Of a stretch of 64,000 bases of DNA, positions 1 through 13,311 are shown piece after piece. The position numbers and the translations under genes were made by a program. The DNA is from Valencia hispanica. Taxonomy: Eukaryota > Chordata > Actinopteri > Cyprinodontiformes > Valenciidae. The notes below the pieces were generated by a model, which had not been told where the DNA came from, ran no database searches, and saw only the letters and a program-made list of their open reading frames with translations. Each line of letters starts with the position of its first letter. Positions within the stretch are counted from its first letter, which is position 1. The DNA lies in assembly GCA_963556495.2 (NCBI GenBank), contig OY747702.1:15161403-15225402 (forward strand), given 5' to 3'.

Positions 1-889
1 GATGAAATGTTTTGGATGTAAGGTTGATCTATTTTCCTAAATAAATTCTCCTTAGCTCAAAGAGAAGTTTTCTGTGATTACTTGGTGTACGCGCCAATTA
101 ATGTCCACGGCGTGTAAACTAATACCTTCAAGAACAGACTGGATGTCTGGTCTTCTAATACAGAAGTGGTGCCCCTAATATTAATAAATTAAACTTTAAC
201 TTCATCAATAATCATATTATAATAAATCATAATTATTGATGGTTATGTAAGCCAGACAAAATTTGCTCACTCTGTGTTACAACACTAGCCTAGTAACACC
301 AATGTACTGTTAACACAATTCAGTATGAATATGGATGTTTAAGAACCGAGGTTTATTTTAAGGGATTTAGATTGAGGCCAAATTAGCTTTATTTACTAAC
401 AGAGAACACAGTTGCTAGGTGTTCAAACAACCACTTCAAAATGCAAAGCTGAGGGTAAAATAAACCATCCACCCATCCATTCATTATCTGTACCCTGTGG
501 AGTGATTGACTTTTGAAATGCCTGCTCAAGATGTATATAGACTCACAGTTTGGGTGACAGACAGCAGACTTATCTTAAAAACAAATGATATATCTGACCC
601 TGTAGTTAAAAACATATTGTTTTTGCATCCAACTTTTGTTTTTATAAAGCATCGAAGTTCTATTTAAATGTTTGAAATTGTGCACTTCACACATAGCGCT
701 TAAATAAGCAGAAGGTATGATGTTAATGCTATCAAAACAATGGCCAAGAGGCAATAAATGAATGTCTAGAACAGGAGTTCTCAACCTTTTGCAAACTGCC
801 CCCCCCCCCTCCCCCGAAAGCTGGTTCATTCCCGTTGGGGCCCCAGTGCCCGCTACCGCCATCCCACACCAACCCCCACACCACCTTGC

Positions 890-1077
<188 letters not shown>

Positions 1078-1084
1078 CCTTAGG

Positions 1085-1194
1085 CTATTATTATTATTAT
1101 TATTATCATCCGTAGTGGTAGGTAGGCCTATTATCATTACTAGGCTATTCCTATAATTGCCTGTAGCACCAGACTTCTAATGTGAGCTTACAGG

Positions 1195-1230
<36 letters not shown>

Positions 1231-1420
1231 GAGTAGCAGTAGGCCTATCATCATTACTAGGCTATTGCTTTATAATTATATGAGGTTACATGCTTTATTG
1301 TTGTTTTTATCATCAGTAGGTATTATCATTACTAGGCTATTGCTATAATTGGGAATTGGCACCAGACCTCTGATATTAATTTATGCTTTATTATTGTTAT
1401 TATTACTAGGCCTAATAGTA
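1085..1420. repeat. Irregular minisatellite with TTA-rich linkers
   Basis: A core resembling TAGGCCTATTATCATTACTA followed by GGCTATTGCTATAATTG occurs near 1126, 1241 and 1317, with a weaker copy near 1405. The linkers are (ATT)n runs and CACCAGAC-containing pieces. The spacing is uneven, roughly 75 to 115 bases, so this is an eroded tandem array. Confidence 0.7.
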
Positions 1421-2559
1421 GGCATCATCTGTATGTTTTACAGAAGCTTGCAGGTAGGTAATGTTAATGTGAGACCTGAGCCTGCTTTGCCTCGCAAAGA
1501 TCCTCAATTCTTGGCTCAATGTTTGATAAACATAGCTTCAAATCATCCTCGATTTGTGCACGATTGCGGTATTTTGTTTTGAGTGCAGTCATTTTTGAGA
1601 ATCCTGCCTCACACAAATATGTCGATGCGAAAGGAAGGAGAATCTTCAAGGCGACGTCATAGAGTTGAGGATATTCCTGCATCAATGCTGCCCAGAATGA
1701 CGAAAGAGGGGAGGAGCTAAAGAGTTCCTTCAGTCTACTGTCACTCTTCAGCTCAATAAGCTGTTCCTGCATATCAATTGACAGCTCGTTTGCTGTTCAC
1801 ACAAATGGATCTCGAACCCACGCAAAAGAGCGATAATCCTCTTTAAAGTACATCGCAAATTGTTTTCTCATTGCTGACAGGTTGCTCAGACACTGATTGA
1901 AATAGGGAGGACAAATCGTGTGATGTGTCTGCATCAGTAATAAAGTCTACAAGGCTGAGGAACATGTCGCAGTTCCATCGACTGATAGTGCCAGCGGTCT
2001 AGTTTTTGTGAAAAGGCGTTGCAAAGACAAGTTAAGGCCATTCAAGCGGTCAAATATATCAACCAAATAGGACAGACGCAAGCCACATAGTGTCATCCAG
2101 ATGCTTCGTCAGATCTGATTTGATTTCTGTCAAAAACCACTTCACCTCCTCTCGCAGCTCATACAACTGCTGTAACACCCGCCCCCTGGAGAGCCAGCAG
2201 ACTTCAGTGTGCAGAAGCAGCTGTTCATACCCTGACCCCATCTCCTGGCAGAGGACCCCAAACAAGCGAGAATTTAGCGGCCGTGATTTGATGAGATTTA
2301 TCATTTTCACAGATTGGTTCACCATGGAGTCAAAGAGAACCGGCATTTTTTTTTTTGCAGCTAGTGCTTCGCAATGGACCATGCAATGTATCCATTTCAC
2401 AGGTGGAGCTACTTGCTGAACGTGAGCAGCTAGGCCACGCTCACGCCCCATCATGCCATCATTTTAGTGTTATTTTAGGCTTACTGCTTTGCTGTGTCTG
2501 TCATTTCCATAGTCAGAAGGAACTGACCCCCTCAATAGGACAAAGTCCTTCAGCGAATT

Positions 2560-2800
2560 CTTCTCTATACTGGCGGAGGTTGCTGAAACCCTATTCCTTG
2601 AAGTGCTTCGCGCAAACAAAAACTACTTTCCCCACAGATACGCGGGTACATTAACATGAAAAATAAAACTTAACCAGGCACTTTGCAGAGGTTCTGATGC
2701 TGGGACACGGTGTAAAAAATCATGTGGGTAATACATACACAACACACTGTATTTAACGGCTAAAAAAGTGGAATTTGCATGGTATGTCCCCTTTAAAAGG
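2560..2800 (-). repeat. Interspersed repeat fragment, family unknown
   Basis: Read on the minus strand, the segment begins near 2795 with a GGGGACATACCATGCAAATT-like edge and runs through a ...TGTGTATGTATTACCCACATG... stretch. Its edge resembles an interspersed fish repeat I have seen in other genomes. It abuts the hAT relic. No coding content was seen and no right boundary was found. Confidence 0.35.
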
Positions 2801-3921
2801 AAACCTTTATTTTCTCAAGCAAACATCCCCTGTAGTGTCATCCATATCATCAGTCACCACTACAATAATCCAATTCATTAGGGTAGTTATACCAAGGTAC
2901 AATGTTTAATTAGACAGTGAGTTATTGATGTGGCATCGCTCCAAACGGTATTTTCATACACCCTCCATCTCCCCTTAACCTTTGGATCTTCTAACATTTT
3001 TCAATAGAAGTAAAGGTGAGACAGAATCATTAACTGCTTTAAAATTAGCTTTCCTTTTACATTCATCACAGGTGCTTCCTTTGTTTCACCCTGTTCCCGC
3101 AATGCCTCCTCCTTGTCACTTCATCCATTCATATATACCTCTCCAATAGCTGTTATGGTAAATATGGAGGCAAATGTGTTCTGTTCCTCAGGAAAATAGG
3201 ATGCATTACTTTTCATTAAAGCAGTAAGAATACTCCTACATCTTGCACATTTTCTCTGGTTCTGCCTCTTTTCCTTATTGTTATTGCCTCATTTGTCCAC
3301 TTGCTGATGGGTCCACCATCTTCCTTTTCCATTTCTTGACCTGATCAAGAGACAACCACAATTTAAAGACACCCCAGACTTTAATAGACTCCGGTACTTT
3401 CCTCATGACTTCCCTCAGGCTGTGTCAAAAGGCCTTTGGCAGTCCTATAAGTCAGCTGGAAACTGTACTGAGCCCTGGCCTACACCATGACCAATCAAAT
3501 CATATTTTCTTCCTCTTTATGATAGCCGCACTCTGTTCCAGCGCATTCTGAGTGTTTGGTTATAAAGAGGAAAAGTTCAAGGCGGTTATGCAACAAAATC
3601 TTATTTTGGACATGAAACACACACCTATCACCAAATATAAAATGTGCTGTTTTATTTCATAATGCAAAGTCTGCATATCTATCTATATACCAGTTACAAA
3701 ATGTGTGTTTCATCACCTCAGACCTCAGGTTGATACTACATGTATAAAAACACTGAATTCAAACAAATATGAAAATATCGCAACAATGTACTTTAAAACA
3801 TCTTCACACAAGCAGCTTTAATGCTCCAAAATTGAAATAATAGAAGTACCAGTCCAGCATATAGGATCACCACTCAACACCTAACTTCCTGTATTTGTAT
3901 ATAATTTTTGCTGTCAAATTA

Positions 3922-4200
3922 AAAGGAATGGCCTTGGCTCAGAAGGTAGGAGCTTGTCCTGTAACCAGAGGGTTGCTGGTTCGAACCCCAGCTGTCTCGC
4001 TTGTTGTGTCCTTGGGCAAGACACTTTACCCGCCTTGCCTACTGGCGTTAGTCAGAGGGCCAAATGGCTCAAGTGTTCAGCAGCCTGTCCTCTATGTAGC
4101 TGTGGCTATAATATAGCTCACCATCACCAGTGTGTGAATGTTTGCAAGTCCTCAGGAATTGTTAAAGCGCTATACTAGTACAGGCCATTTACCAAATTAA
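3922..4200 (+). mobile_element. tRNA-derived SINE (V-SINE type)
   Basis: The 5' head has both RNA polymerase III promoter boxes: an A box within TTGGCTCAGAAGGTAGG (about 3934) and a B box GGTTCGAACCC (about 3978). A central segment GTCCTTGGGCAAGACACTTT follows, which is the conserved core I associate with vertebrate V-SINEs. The 3' part ends in a GTTAAAGCGCTATAC tail like those shared with LINE 3' ends. The length of about 280 bases fits a nearly complete copy. It is not a tRNA gene, because no cloverleaf closes. Confidence 0.85.
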
Positions 4201-4229
4201 GTAGCGATATGAAGCTTGAATACAGCAAA

Positions 4230-4850
4230 CATGTGGGGCTATGGTCAGATGAGACCAAAACTGTTTGGCCTGAATGCCAAATTGACACAATATCTTAATA
4301 TTGACCTGTACACATTGCATCATGGTGGATCATGAATGGAGCTAAATTAACCTGTTAGAGGTTGCAGAAGACTTGAAACTATCAAAGTTCACCTTGCAAC
4401 AGCACAACAACCATTAACATACCTTAAGTGCTAAAGTTGGATGTCTTGGATGAAAGCATTTTCATGTAAGAATGGTCTAGTGAAACTCTAGACTTAAATC
4501 CAATACAGAATTCGTACCAAGAATTGAAAACTGTTGTTCAATGACATCTCGGTCGGATCTGACTGAGCTTTAGCAATTTTTTTAAGTTATAGGCTAACAT
4601 TTTGGTGTCCAGCAAAGCCAGTAAAGGCCCAAAATTCCTGTAGCCTTAATTGTAGTGAAAGGTGGTTCCACAATGTATTTACTATGAGAACTGAATATAT
4701 ATTTTTTTTAAATATGCGCATTTAGAAAATTTTGCAACATTTACCTTCCACTTTGCAATTGGGTGCCATTTTGCTATAGTCTATCACATAATATCCCAAT
4801 AAAATTATTTCCTTGCTGCAAAATGTGAAAAGGTATAGGTCTATAACTTT
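4230..4850 (+). mobile_element. Tc1-like transposon relic (3' half)
   Basis: Several blocks match the order of a common fish Tc1 element: GGTCAGATGAGACCAAAACT near 4238, the 'leading E' region near 4490 (TAGACTTAAATCCAATACAG), AGTGAAAGGTGGTTCCACAA near 4655 and the end region GTCTATCACATAATATCCCA near 4780. Deletions and substitutions have removed any open frame. The element is in the same orientation as il1rapl2. Confidence 0.75.
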
Positions 4851-5539
4851 GTTTGCAAACCATGGTATGTGTCTGGATTATACCAAATCTCCATAATGGC
4901 AGGGCAAGAGGCTGTGAGAGGAAGGAAAAGATGACTTAGTCTTTATGGCTATGACTATGAGATAGTTTTAATACATGAGATAACATAAAAGCAGAGACTA
5001 TCTTAGGAAAATGTATGTTTCTCTTATCTTTGCTATGCACACTGTTCAGCTCAAACTGTTGGAATGTGTAAACAGACTTAAAGTACATGGCATTAACACT
5101 GATCTGGTAAGTCAGACAAATCACACTCGCTCTGTTTAACTAAGCAAAACTGACTATCATCACATTATCAGGTCCTGGTTAAAAAAATAACCAGCTCACT
5201 ATCCATAGATGTGTTCTAGCTATTCTTATTAAAGTACTTGTAGTCAAAATCAAGCTTAAATTGGGTATTGTTTCCAATAACTTCTCTTTTGTTCTGTGGC
5301 AGACACTCAACTTTTTATCGGACTCGAGCCCCTTGAAAAGTGAGTTCTTGTCGGAAATTAATTAGGTTTCCCGAATAGGTTGAGGGACTGTATGGATGAA
5401 ATGAACTTTGACGTTTCTGAAGTATAGCATTTAATCAGTGCAAAATGTGCACCCTTACAGATTTGTTACCCAACCCCAGTTACGACTTCAAAAGCTAACC
5501 AAAACCAACCCATGTACAAACGTAATTTCCACTTAAACC

Positions 5540-5735
5540 TAATTTAGCCTCCCTTGGCAGCAACGGCTGCCTTCAAGAGTTTATATTTAGTGGCAATGAG
5601 TCTTTAAATTGCTGTGAGGAAATTTTGCCCCCCTCTTCTTTGCAGGTGTTTTTAATTTAGCCACAATGGTAGGTTGAATGGTCTGTTTAAGGCCATGCAA
5701 ACACAAATCAATAGAATTTTAAATGTGGAATTTGA
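5540..5735 (-). mobile_element. Tc1/mariner relic
   Basis: The stretch contains CCTCCCTTGGCAGCAACGGC and, about 90 bases on, GCCCCCCTCTTCTTTGCAGG. These recall the subterminal coding part of Tc1-like elements seen in reverse complement. No open frame or terminal repeat survives. Confidence 0.55.
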
Positions 5736-6250
5736 CTACACCACTTAAAAACCTTTTTTACTAGACCAATCTTTTACATTATTACCCTCCTGCCTTACCA
5801 CTGGATTTACCAGTTTAGAAATCAGAAATGTACAAGTTTACCCCAAAAGTGGGCACTGGTGGGGAAGTAGTATTTGTTTCCATTTAGCGGGAATATTTGA
5901 ATAAAGTGTTTCCAGTTGGGCCAAGTTAGTTTGGATAGGTTTTTACCCTAATAAATGAAAACATTGTTTAAAAATGGGATAGTGTATGTACTCTGGTTAT
6001 GTTTGTCTGAAAAAAAAATGTGTTTGATTCTCTAAAACATGCAAGCGTAACAAAAAAACAACAACCAAAAGACAGAATAAATTAAGGCAGTAAATGCAGC
6101 TTTTGTAACTTGTGTTTTCCTGTATGTTTGACTTAAACCTCATTTATTTACATGTCGACATTGGTCTCTTTTTTTATAAATGTCCTGCAGACATATATAA
6201 AAAGCTGCACGATGTAACGTCTGTCTGCACCTTCCCACTACTGCCTCATT

Positions 6251-6591
6251 TCCACTGAGCAGTACGTTTGGTGCAGTTCGGTACACAATTTAGTATGTTT
6301 TCATTGTAAAAGACCCTCACCACACCATTCCTGTGCCCCCTTCAGCTGGAGATCCATAGGACAATGGCACGATACAGTTAGGGTGTAGCTGATGCCGCAC
6401 ACACATTGGGGGACAGATACATCACTGCTTGCGACAATCATGAGACATACTAGTTTGTCAAGTTTGTCATCCCACTACATGACGCAACGTCAGGTGTTTG
6501 AGTAAAACCCCAGCTGCCCAGTGAGAGTCCAGTGGAAACGCTCTCCTGAATACGCCGGACCATAACGTACCGTGGCGTACCGCTCAGTGGA
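6251..6591. mobile_element. MITE with TCCACTGAGC terminal repeats
   Basis: The left end TCCACTGAGCAGTACG (6251) is mirrored by CGTACCGCTCAGTGGA (ending 6591), an inverted repeat of about 16 bases with one mismatch. CGGTAC-type motifs recur inside both ends. The length of about 340 bases and the lack of coding content point to a non-autonomous DNA transposon. I could not make out a clear target-site duplication, so the superfamily is open. Confidence 0.7.
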
Positions 6592-7479
6592 GGCGAGACA
6601 TATGGTCCAACAGAACTTTCTTGCGGTTTTCCACAAAGGATTTTAGTTTTTTTTACATAGACATAACATCCTCACAACAGATAAAGGCAGCATCCTTTGA
6701 GATTACAAGCAAAGGAAGAAAGTCAAAAACAATATTTTTTAAATTGAAGAACTCCAGTTTGATGAAAGTTGTTTCCATTCCCAATTGGGTAAATCATCCC
6801 CCAGGAAACAAAGTAGCTTAAGATACAAAAACCTGCTGTACGTGCTCCTGCAGTGGTATTGTTCAGTAAAGCCAGACATCTAAAAACATGCTCCGGCATC
6901 AGTGCAATGCATAGATTGGGTCACATCATGTTTTTATTCTTTACTTTTATAAATTTAATTTCACCTTTTACTTCTTTGTTCAACAACAGTGTTTGGGTAA
7001 AAACAACAACTCTGAACGTTTGTCTAAGTGTGTGTGATTGCTCATGTGAGAATGAATACATTTCAGCCTGTTTGGTAGCATTAGACAGAGGGCAGATTGT
7101 GGTCAACTCCATTTATTCAGCCCTGATGTATGTGTGTGAGTGTATGTGTTAATATGAGGTTGAACGTTTTAGTGTGGATCGCGTGTGTGCTTGTGTGTGT
7201 TGTGGCACTACGGGCCATGTTTGCTGATAGATGCTGTTGTTACTCTATTCCAGTGAATGAAGGCCATAACCCACACATGCATTACCATATTCATACTGCT
7301 CCTAAAATAGATTGGTTTTGTGTGTGTGTGGGTGTAGCTAAGCTCAGCGGAGTGAGTTTCTTCTAGCTTTTGTAAGGGTGCACCTTATGTTAAAGGAATG
7401 ATTTTGAAAATTGTAAACACTATCATGCATCTTCTGGCTTGGTCTCTCTCTCATACACACATGCACACACACTTGTCTT

Positions 7480-7735
7480 ACTAGTAGTAGTGAGGACCTT
7501 CATTGACTTCCATTCATTTTAGTGACTGTATTATGCCTAACTTGGACACTTTTCCTAACCCTAACCTTTACCAATCTATTCCTAACCTTAATTAAAACTT
7601 GATTCACACCATACCTCTAAAACCAACCAGTAGAGCTCAGTGACATTGTCTGAAAGTGAGGACCGGGCAAAATGTCCTCACTTTGTATTAAACGGTCCTC
7701 ACTTTACAGGTGGAAAACTTGAAGCGGTGAAAAAC
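7480..7735. repeat. Interspersed repeat with GTGAGGACC motifs
   Basis: GTGAGGACCTTCATTGACTT near 7490 and GTGAGGACCGGGCAAAATGT near 7656 bracket a segment with CCTAACCCTAACC. A TCCTCACTTT motif appears twice, at about 7675 and 7696. This arrangement is typical of an interspersed fish repeat. It is not telomeric, as there are only two adjacent CCTAA units. Confidence 0.5.
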
Positions 7736-7764
7736 AGTCCTCAGTCCTCAGTCAAGACAGGAGC

Positions 7765-7767
7765 GCA

Positions 7768-7798
<31 letters not shown>

Positions 7799-7799
7799 C
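7765..7799. repeat. (CA)n microsatellite
   Basis: A CA run of about 35 bases with one TA interruption lies immediately 3' of the GTGAGGACC repeat. Confidence 0.9.
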
Positions 7800-8409
7800 A
7801 TATGTCCTGCAGACATATAGAAAAAGGTCTATTTAGGCAAAAGCCTATTCTCGTAAAATGTGAAGTAAAAGGAAATAACCATCAGCTTGACCGTGCTCTG
7901 AAGTTGAACATCAAACCCCTGGCCCATATGCCTGTAACTATCTTTCTCTCTCTATACACTCTTTTCTTCTCTTTTTTTCCCTCCCTTCCTTCCTCCTCCT
8001 GTCACCCAGTGTATAGATAGTCCTGCAGTGGTGATAGACTTGTGTGTCCCGTCTGCAGGGCTATCTTTTCAGTGTGTGTCCGTGTCTGGCTTGGCCTGTT
8101 GGTGAGTGTCTGGATCATTACCTCTGTGCTGTGTGTGTATGTTTCTGTGTGTGTGTGTGTGAGTGTGGGTGGGTCAGGTCAAGCTATTATTATGACAGCA
8201 GCTGTAGTGGTATTGCAGGGGATTGTTGGAGGCATGCAGACAGACTAGAGGCTCTGAAGGACTTCACGTTCGATTGACAGGTCTGGACTGAAACTTCAGC
8301 AACCTGCACAAGCTGTACTGTAACCTTAGCTGACAAAGTGTTGTGCACTTCATGAATCAGTTTTTTTGTTGTTTTTTTGTAACAATGGCATGAAAAATTC
8401 CAATGTTAC

Positions 8410-8510
8410 AAGCCATGAAAGAGGTACTGCAAACATGTGGAAGAAGGTACGGAACGCTAACACTGCACATCACCCTGAACACACCATTCTCAGGACGATG
8501 GGGATGGTGT
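8410..8510 (+). mobile_element. Short Tc1-like relic
   Basis: GCAAACATGTGGAAGAAGGT followed shortly by CTAACACTGCACATCACCCT is a piece of the same Tc1 family as at 4230 and 14820, with intervening sequence deleted. Confidence 0.65.
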
Positions 8511-10319
8511 CTCTGCAGTGTCAATGTTTAAGACTCTTCTTTTGAAGTATGAAGGAAAGCAGTTACTGACTTGCCCTGTTGTGTTAATTGACTCCAATAA
8601 TAGTCTAATAAAATATGCTAACAGCGACTTCTCATCAGGCTAGCTGACAACACTCATCTCTAGTTTAGGATCTAAAATGCTAAGACTGATCGAAAGTGAA
8701 CAGGATAATTTTGCGCTAAACAGAGTTTCATTAAAACACAGTTTGGGATTTTGAAACCTTAAAAAAAGCACTTGGGCTCTTAGTTTTCCCCAAAATATTG
8801 GTAAAATCTCACCTTGTTTTCTTATATCGAACCTTATACCATTTATCATATTGTGAGCTAAATGAATTGTTGAACACCTACAGTAAAACACTTTTGCAAA
8901 AATAATCATTAACCAAATAATTATTACATAATTTGTATTTCTAAAGTGAAAGTTTTTTGGGTATGTGGCTCTGATCCTCTATGTAAATGTGCGTGTGCTT
9001 CGGCCAAAAACTCCCTGTACTTCTTCAGTCTCTGAAACGTTTTTGCCATTTATCCAGGGTTATCCCCATTCTGCCGTTCAGGGAGCATTCATATACAGAT
9101 AGAGCCAACGGGAATGATATATCTGCACATGCTCACACACCTCGGCCACATCTCTAATATGTCTGCACACACACGCCCAGCTGCACTCCCTCCTTGTACA
9201 CTGGCATACACACAAACCCACATGCATCAGTGCGTGTACAGGCGAAGATAAATGAATTATTGGCAATTTGCTTTTCCACCTATGTTAGGCCGGGTTTTTT
9301 GTTTTTTTGTTACTAGTGTCTTTGACCTGTGTTAAACCATGTCCAGAAACAATAGACATTAGTCCAGCAGACCAAACTGATGTGATTTGCTATTAATGTG
9401 ATGCTCTGAGGTCATCTTGTGTAGGTTTGGACGTGTGCGTTTAATGCAAAAGAAATGCACACAGATCAGCAATTCACTGAATTACACATCTGAAATCCTA
9501 ACCACATGTTAATTCTCCTGCCGTAACAAAGGCCCAGCAAGTTTTTAAATCTGTCAGCCAATGTCAAATATTACATCACTTCTATGTGCATAAGAGTGTG
9601 TAGAGCATGGGTGAGCACTAATTTGCAAGGATGAGGGAGTGAGTTTGTGGCAAATAAATCTGCCTGCGCGTGTGCAGCGACGCTAAATCTCTCCTGTCAC
9701 GGCTATGACTTAATGCCTACTGCTAAATCTATAAATGTTACCAATTAAGAGTGTGGTTGTAAATTCCAACAGTAAACTGATGGAAATGAAGCATTTAAAT
9801 CTGTGACAGTGACCTAAGTCACTTAACACTTCCATAAAAGAGGTAGTCTCGGAGATGAGTATTTAGGAAGTGTAACTGAGGGAATGTTGTTAATGAAAGA
9901 TCTGCTGCAAGGGACAGATATATCTGTGCTTATTCTTTCTTGACCAAAATGTCTCATTGTACATGCTTTTAGATTAACATCTGAAATACCTTGTTGCATG
10001 TTTACTGTTAGTATTTGGTTTTGTATAGTTAAATTTGAATTTCTCCCCATTTTTACTCTTACCTTTAAACGTGGAAAGACTCAACTGTAGCCTATTAGTA
10101 TTGGACACTAGAGATGCTTCTGGCTGGCTGCACATTTCTTGGTAGAATACGTGGTTGCTTTTCTGTTTCAAATTAATCTTTTAGGCAGGGCCAACAATAA
10201 ATGATCCTATTTTGTTTTATCCATTTCAAAGCCAGTTTTGTTTGTGAGATTGGGATTGTTGCCAATTTTTGCTCAGTTTTGTCCAAGTTGAAGAAATTGG
10301 AGACTCTGTGCTCATTCTC

Positions 10320-10570
10320 CCTTATTGTACCCACCAGTACCACAGGCAATGAAACAGTCCCACATTATGATGTTGCCACCTCTATGCTTGACAGTCAGTC
10401 ACATTTTCATTGGCCTGAAAGCCTCCCCTTGATTCATTAAAACAATATTTTCAGTCCTGGTACCCAAATAACACGCATAGCTTCACATTCTCATTTGCAA
10501 TGGATTAGTTTGGCTAGGAGTAAAGCATCCCCACAGCATGACTCTGCCACCACCATGGTTAACAGGAAAT
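10320..10570 (-). mobile_element. Tc1/mariner relic
   Basis: CACATTATGATGTTGCCACC (about 10362) and, 170 bases later, CCACAGCATGACTCTGCCAC (about 10532) both resemble the reverse complement of the GGTGGCAGCATCATGCTGTG region of Tc1-like transposase genes. The repetition suggests two overlapping insertions or a duplication. No open frame remains. Confidence 0.5.
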
Positions 10571-13141
10571 AATCTTGTCTTTGTCTCACCAGCAATTTCT
10601 TAAACTTAGAGTCTAGAGCAGATGTTTCTTTCTTGGTTTCTCTCTGGAGACATAGAACTTGCTTCTCGGTGGGCATTGACGCTGGTTTTCTAAAATATTA
10701 AAGAAATGGTTCCAGAGTTTTTTGTGAATATCCTGAGCAATTTGTTATCTGAGGGTGACGTTATGGGTCTTCTCTAAAACATTGACAGTGTTTACAATAC
10801 ATTTAAATTCATCATCTTGAAATTTTTGTCTTTAAGAAACCCAAAAGATTTATTTTAACTTAAACCCTAAAGTTCCCAGTCTGTCAACTAAACATATCTG
10901 AAGGGTTGATCTCACAATTATCCTTCTCTGTTTATTATTTCACTAAAAATGCCTTCTATCGACACACAGGAATCATCTGAAGTATTGTCTTTGATCGCTT
11001 TGCTTAATAAAACAATTTATTCTGTATTCATCATGCAAATCCTCTTCCAACTACCCAACATCAATTTGTGCACCATTTTCTGGGGTTTGAGTAATGACTG
11101 TAGAAAGGTACTGTAAGACAAAAGGTACATCATTGCTCTTCTAGTATAATGATGTCGATGTTACACAAAAGACAATGCCAGAGCACAAACGTGTAGTCAG
11201 ACATGAATGAAAAAAAACGTCAACCCATGAGAGTAGCCTGGAAATGATGTATTCCTCTGCATACAAAGCGTCTTGATGAGAGGAAGTATAATACTGTGTC
11301 GAAGAGCCCGTTTCATGAGGTGCATTTTTTCATCAAACTGCATCAGATAAATGGGGTACGCAAAAGTGCAAATGATTGGAATAATTCTGATGCTGTGTGA
11401 TGTTTTTTTTTTTCCTTTTCACAACACATTATGCATTATTTTACTGACAACATGGATGTTGGCTACAAAAGGATGGGGGGGGGGGGGGGGTAAACAAAAG
11501 TGGCTTAATAGGTAATAGATTCTCATGTTCAGTTTTAGAAGTCAGGAGTCTGTAACTCAGAGTTAAGATCTTAGTGAATGTGAGGGTCACAGTTAGAGGG
11601 ATCCAAACGCAGTATTCAAGAGTATAAAAGTCGGTTTTCGTGTTTACCAGCTCTGTTTCCATACTCCTCTCTAACCTCTTATCTTAAAATCGGTACGCTA
11701 TTATTGTCACTCCATCCGTCTTTCCATCAATGCATTTGTCTGTCATCCATCCATGCCTTCTTCAGTTAGTCTGTCCCTTTATCTACCCAACTTTTGTCAG
11801 TTCATTCCGTTGCTTGTTAACCGTCCGTCCAACCCTCCCTAACAAAGGCCTAGGAACTAACTCTGGTGCTGGAAAATTGACAGAAAAATGTGTAAGGAAC
11901 CATTGTTGAAGTGGTACATCCCTCTTACCCACATAACATGAAGGGAAAAATGAAGCTGGAGGAACGAGAAAACAATAATGTATAAGAGAAAATACAGAGA
12001 ATCTGGATGAAAAGGGTGGATGAGAGGGACAGGGAGAAAGCAGGAAGTCCATTTGGGAATTGTCCTTGTCATTTTCAGTCTGACCTTTACATCACCACTA
12101 CTTTCCCATGTCTTCAATCTACAACTTCCATTTTTTTCCTTCCAGTTGACCTCATCTTACCTACCTCTCTGTATATTCCTCTCTCATATTTTCTTTTGTT
12201 TTAGTTGGCATTGCCCTTCTTTCTTCAATGCTCGGAATGTTTACAGACCCTCACACCTTGTACTTTGTGTTCATTACCACTTCTTTATCCGAAATATCCT
12301 CACGGGCTCAAGCCTTAAACTGCATTCTGAAATGTTAACTACAGCACATTTTTTTATAATTACCATCTACTCTGTTTTGCCTTATTTATTGCCGTCCTTC
12401 TTTTATATATTTTTTATATTAAACACATTGTCAGGAAGTCATCAGCTCCAACTCAGACCAGCCGTGTCTGATGAGCTTCCTGACAATTACTCCACTCTCC
12501 CCTCAGTTTAAAAGACCCTTCCACTCACCTTCACATCGCTCAGTCATCGGTAATCCAATGCCCAGAGCTCCTACTCGTCAAACCAGAAGTCTTCCTCCTA
12601 CCAGTCGTTGCCATCCAACCTAACCAGTCTCTTTTCATCAGCTCAGCAGCCTGCTCCACCCTGCGCCTTTAATCCAGGGGGACTCCCATCCGCGTCTGGA
12701 GCGCCAAGCTTCACCCGATCGCCTCTCCCTGTCCACCAGCGATCCTGACACACATATCAAATAGAAGATAGCAAGGCTCCTTGTTATGTTTTTATTTCCT
12801 TGCTTTCCTGCTGTTAAACAAAAACAAATGTATAGAAACACTTTGAAAACCTATTTTCAGTCTTTGATTGCTTCTAGATTGAGACACAATACTGCAAACA
12901 AATTTCAAAGAAACAATATTCCACGTTACTTGCATTTGTTGTTTTTTCATACATCCTCTTATTTTCTTCCAACATCTGTACATTTTATTTTCTATACTTT
13001 TCTTTAACTCATTCAAGTATTTTGGATGACTACTCTTGCTTCATTTCGTGAACCTTAAGAGTGGAAAGCTTGGTTATAGGTCTGTGCAGATTCAGAATCC
13101 CAGTCTCATTGCTGCCTTCTCTTTACCTTTCTCTCTCTCAG

Positions 13142-13311
13142 TGGATGGATGCATAGACTGGTCGGTGGATCTGAGGGAGTACCACGTCCTGGCCGGTGAG
13201 CCTGTTCGGGTCAAATGTGCCTTGTTCTACAGCTACATACGAACCAATTACACCATGGCCACCAATGCCAAGCTACGTCTCATTTGGTACAAGAACAAAG
13301 GAGATGCAGAG
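13142..13311 (+). CDS. il1rapl2: il1rapl2 exon 3: first part of Ig domain 1
   Basis: The product is a single-pass neuronal receptor of the IL-1R family that acts as a postsynaptic adhesion protein; the family binds presynaptic LAR-type receptor phosphatases. The exon gives two bases of a split Val codon plus 56 codons. The reading includes [30 protein letters not shown] and LIWYKNKGD, closer to mammalian IL1RAPL2 than to IL1RAPL1 (which has DGCTDWSIDI). Ig1 cysteines lie at residues 3 and 25, the core Trp is in LIWYK, and NYT is an N-glycosylation sequon. The acceptor has a long pyrimidine tract ending CAG at 13141. The donor is GAG|GTAAGA at 13312, phase 0. Paralogy with il1rapl1a/b is the main alternative. 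Confidence 0.94.

Noticed and set aside
3930..4000. Possible tRNA gene
   Set aside because: A and B boxes are present, but the stems do not close and a SINE core and tail follow, so it is a SINE head.
12020..12511. 163-residue open frame on the + strand
   Set aside because: The composition is hydrophobic and biased, reflecting a T/C-rich strand. There is no domain, no plausible exon structure, and it overlaps other frames of similar length.
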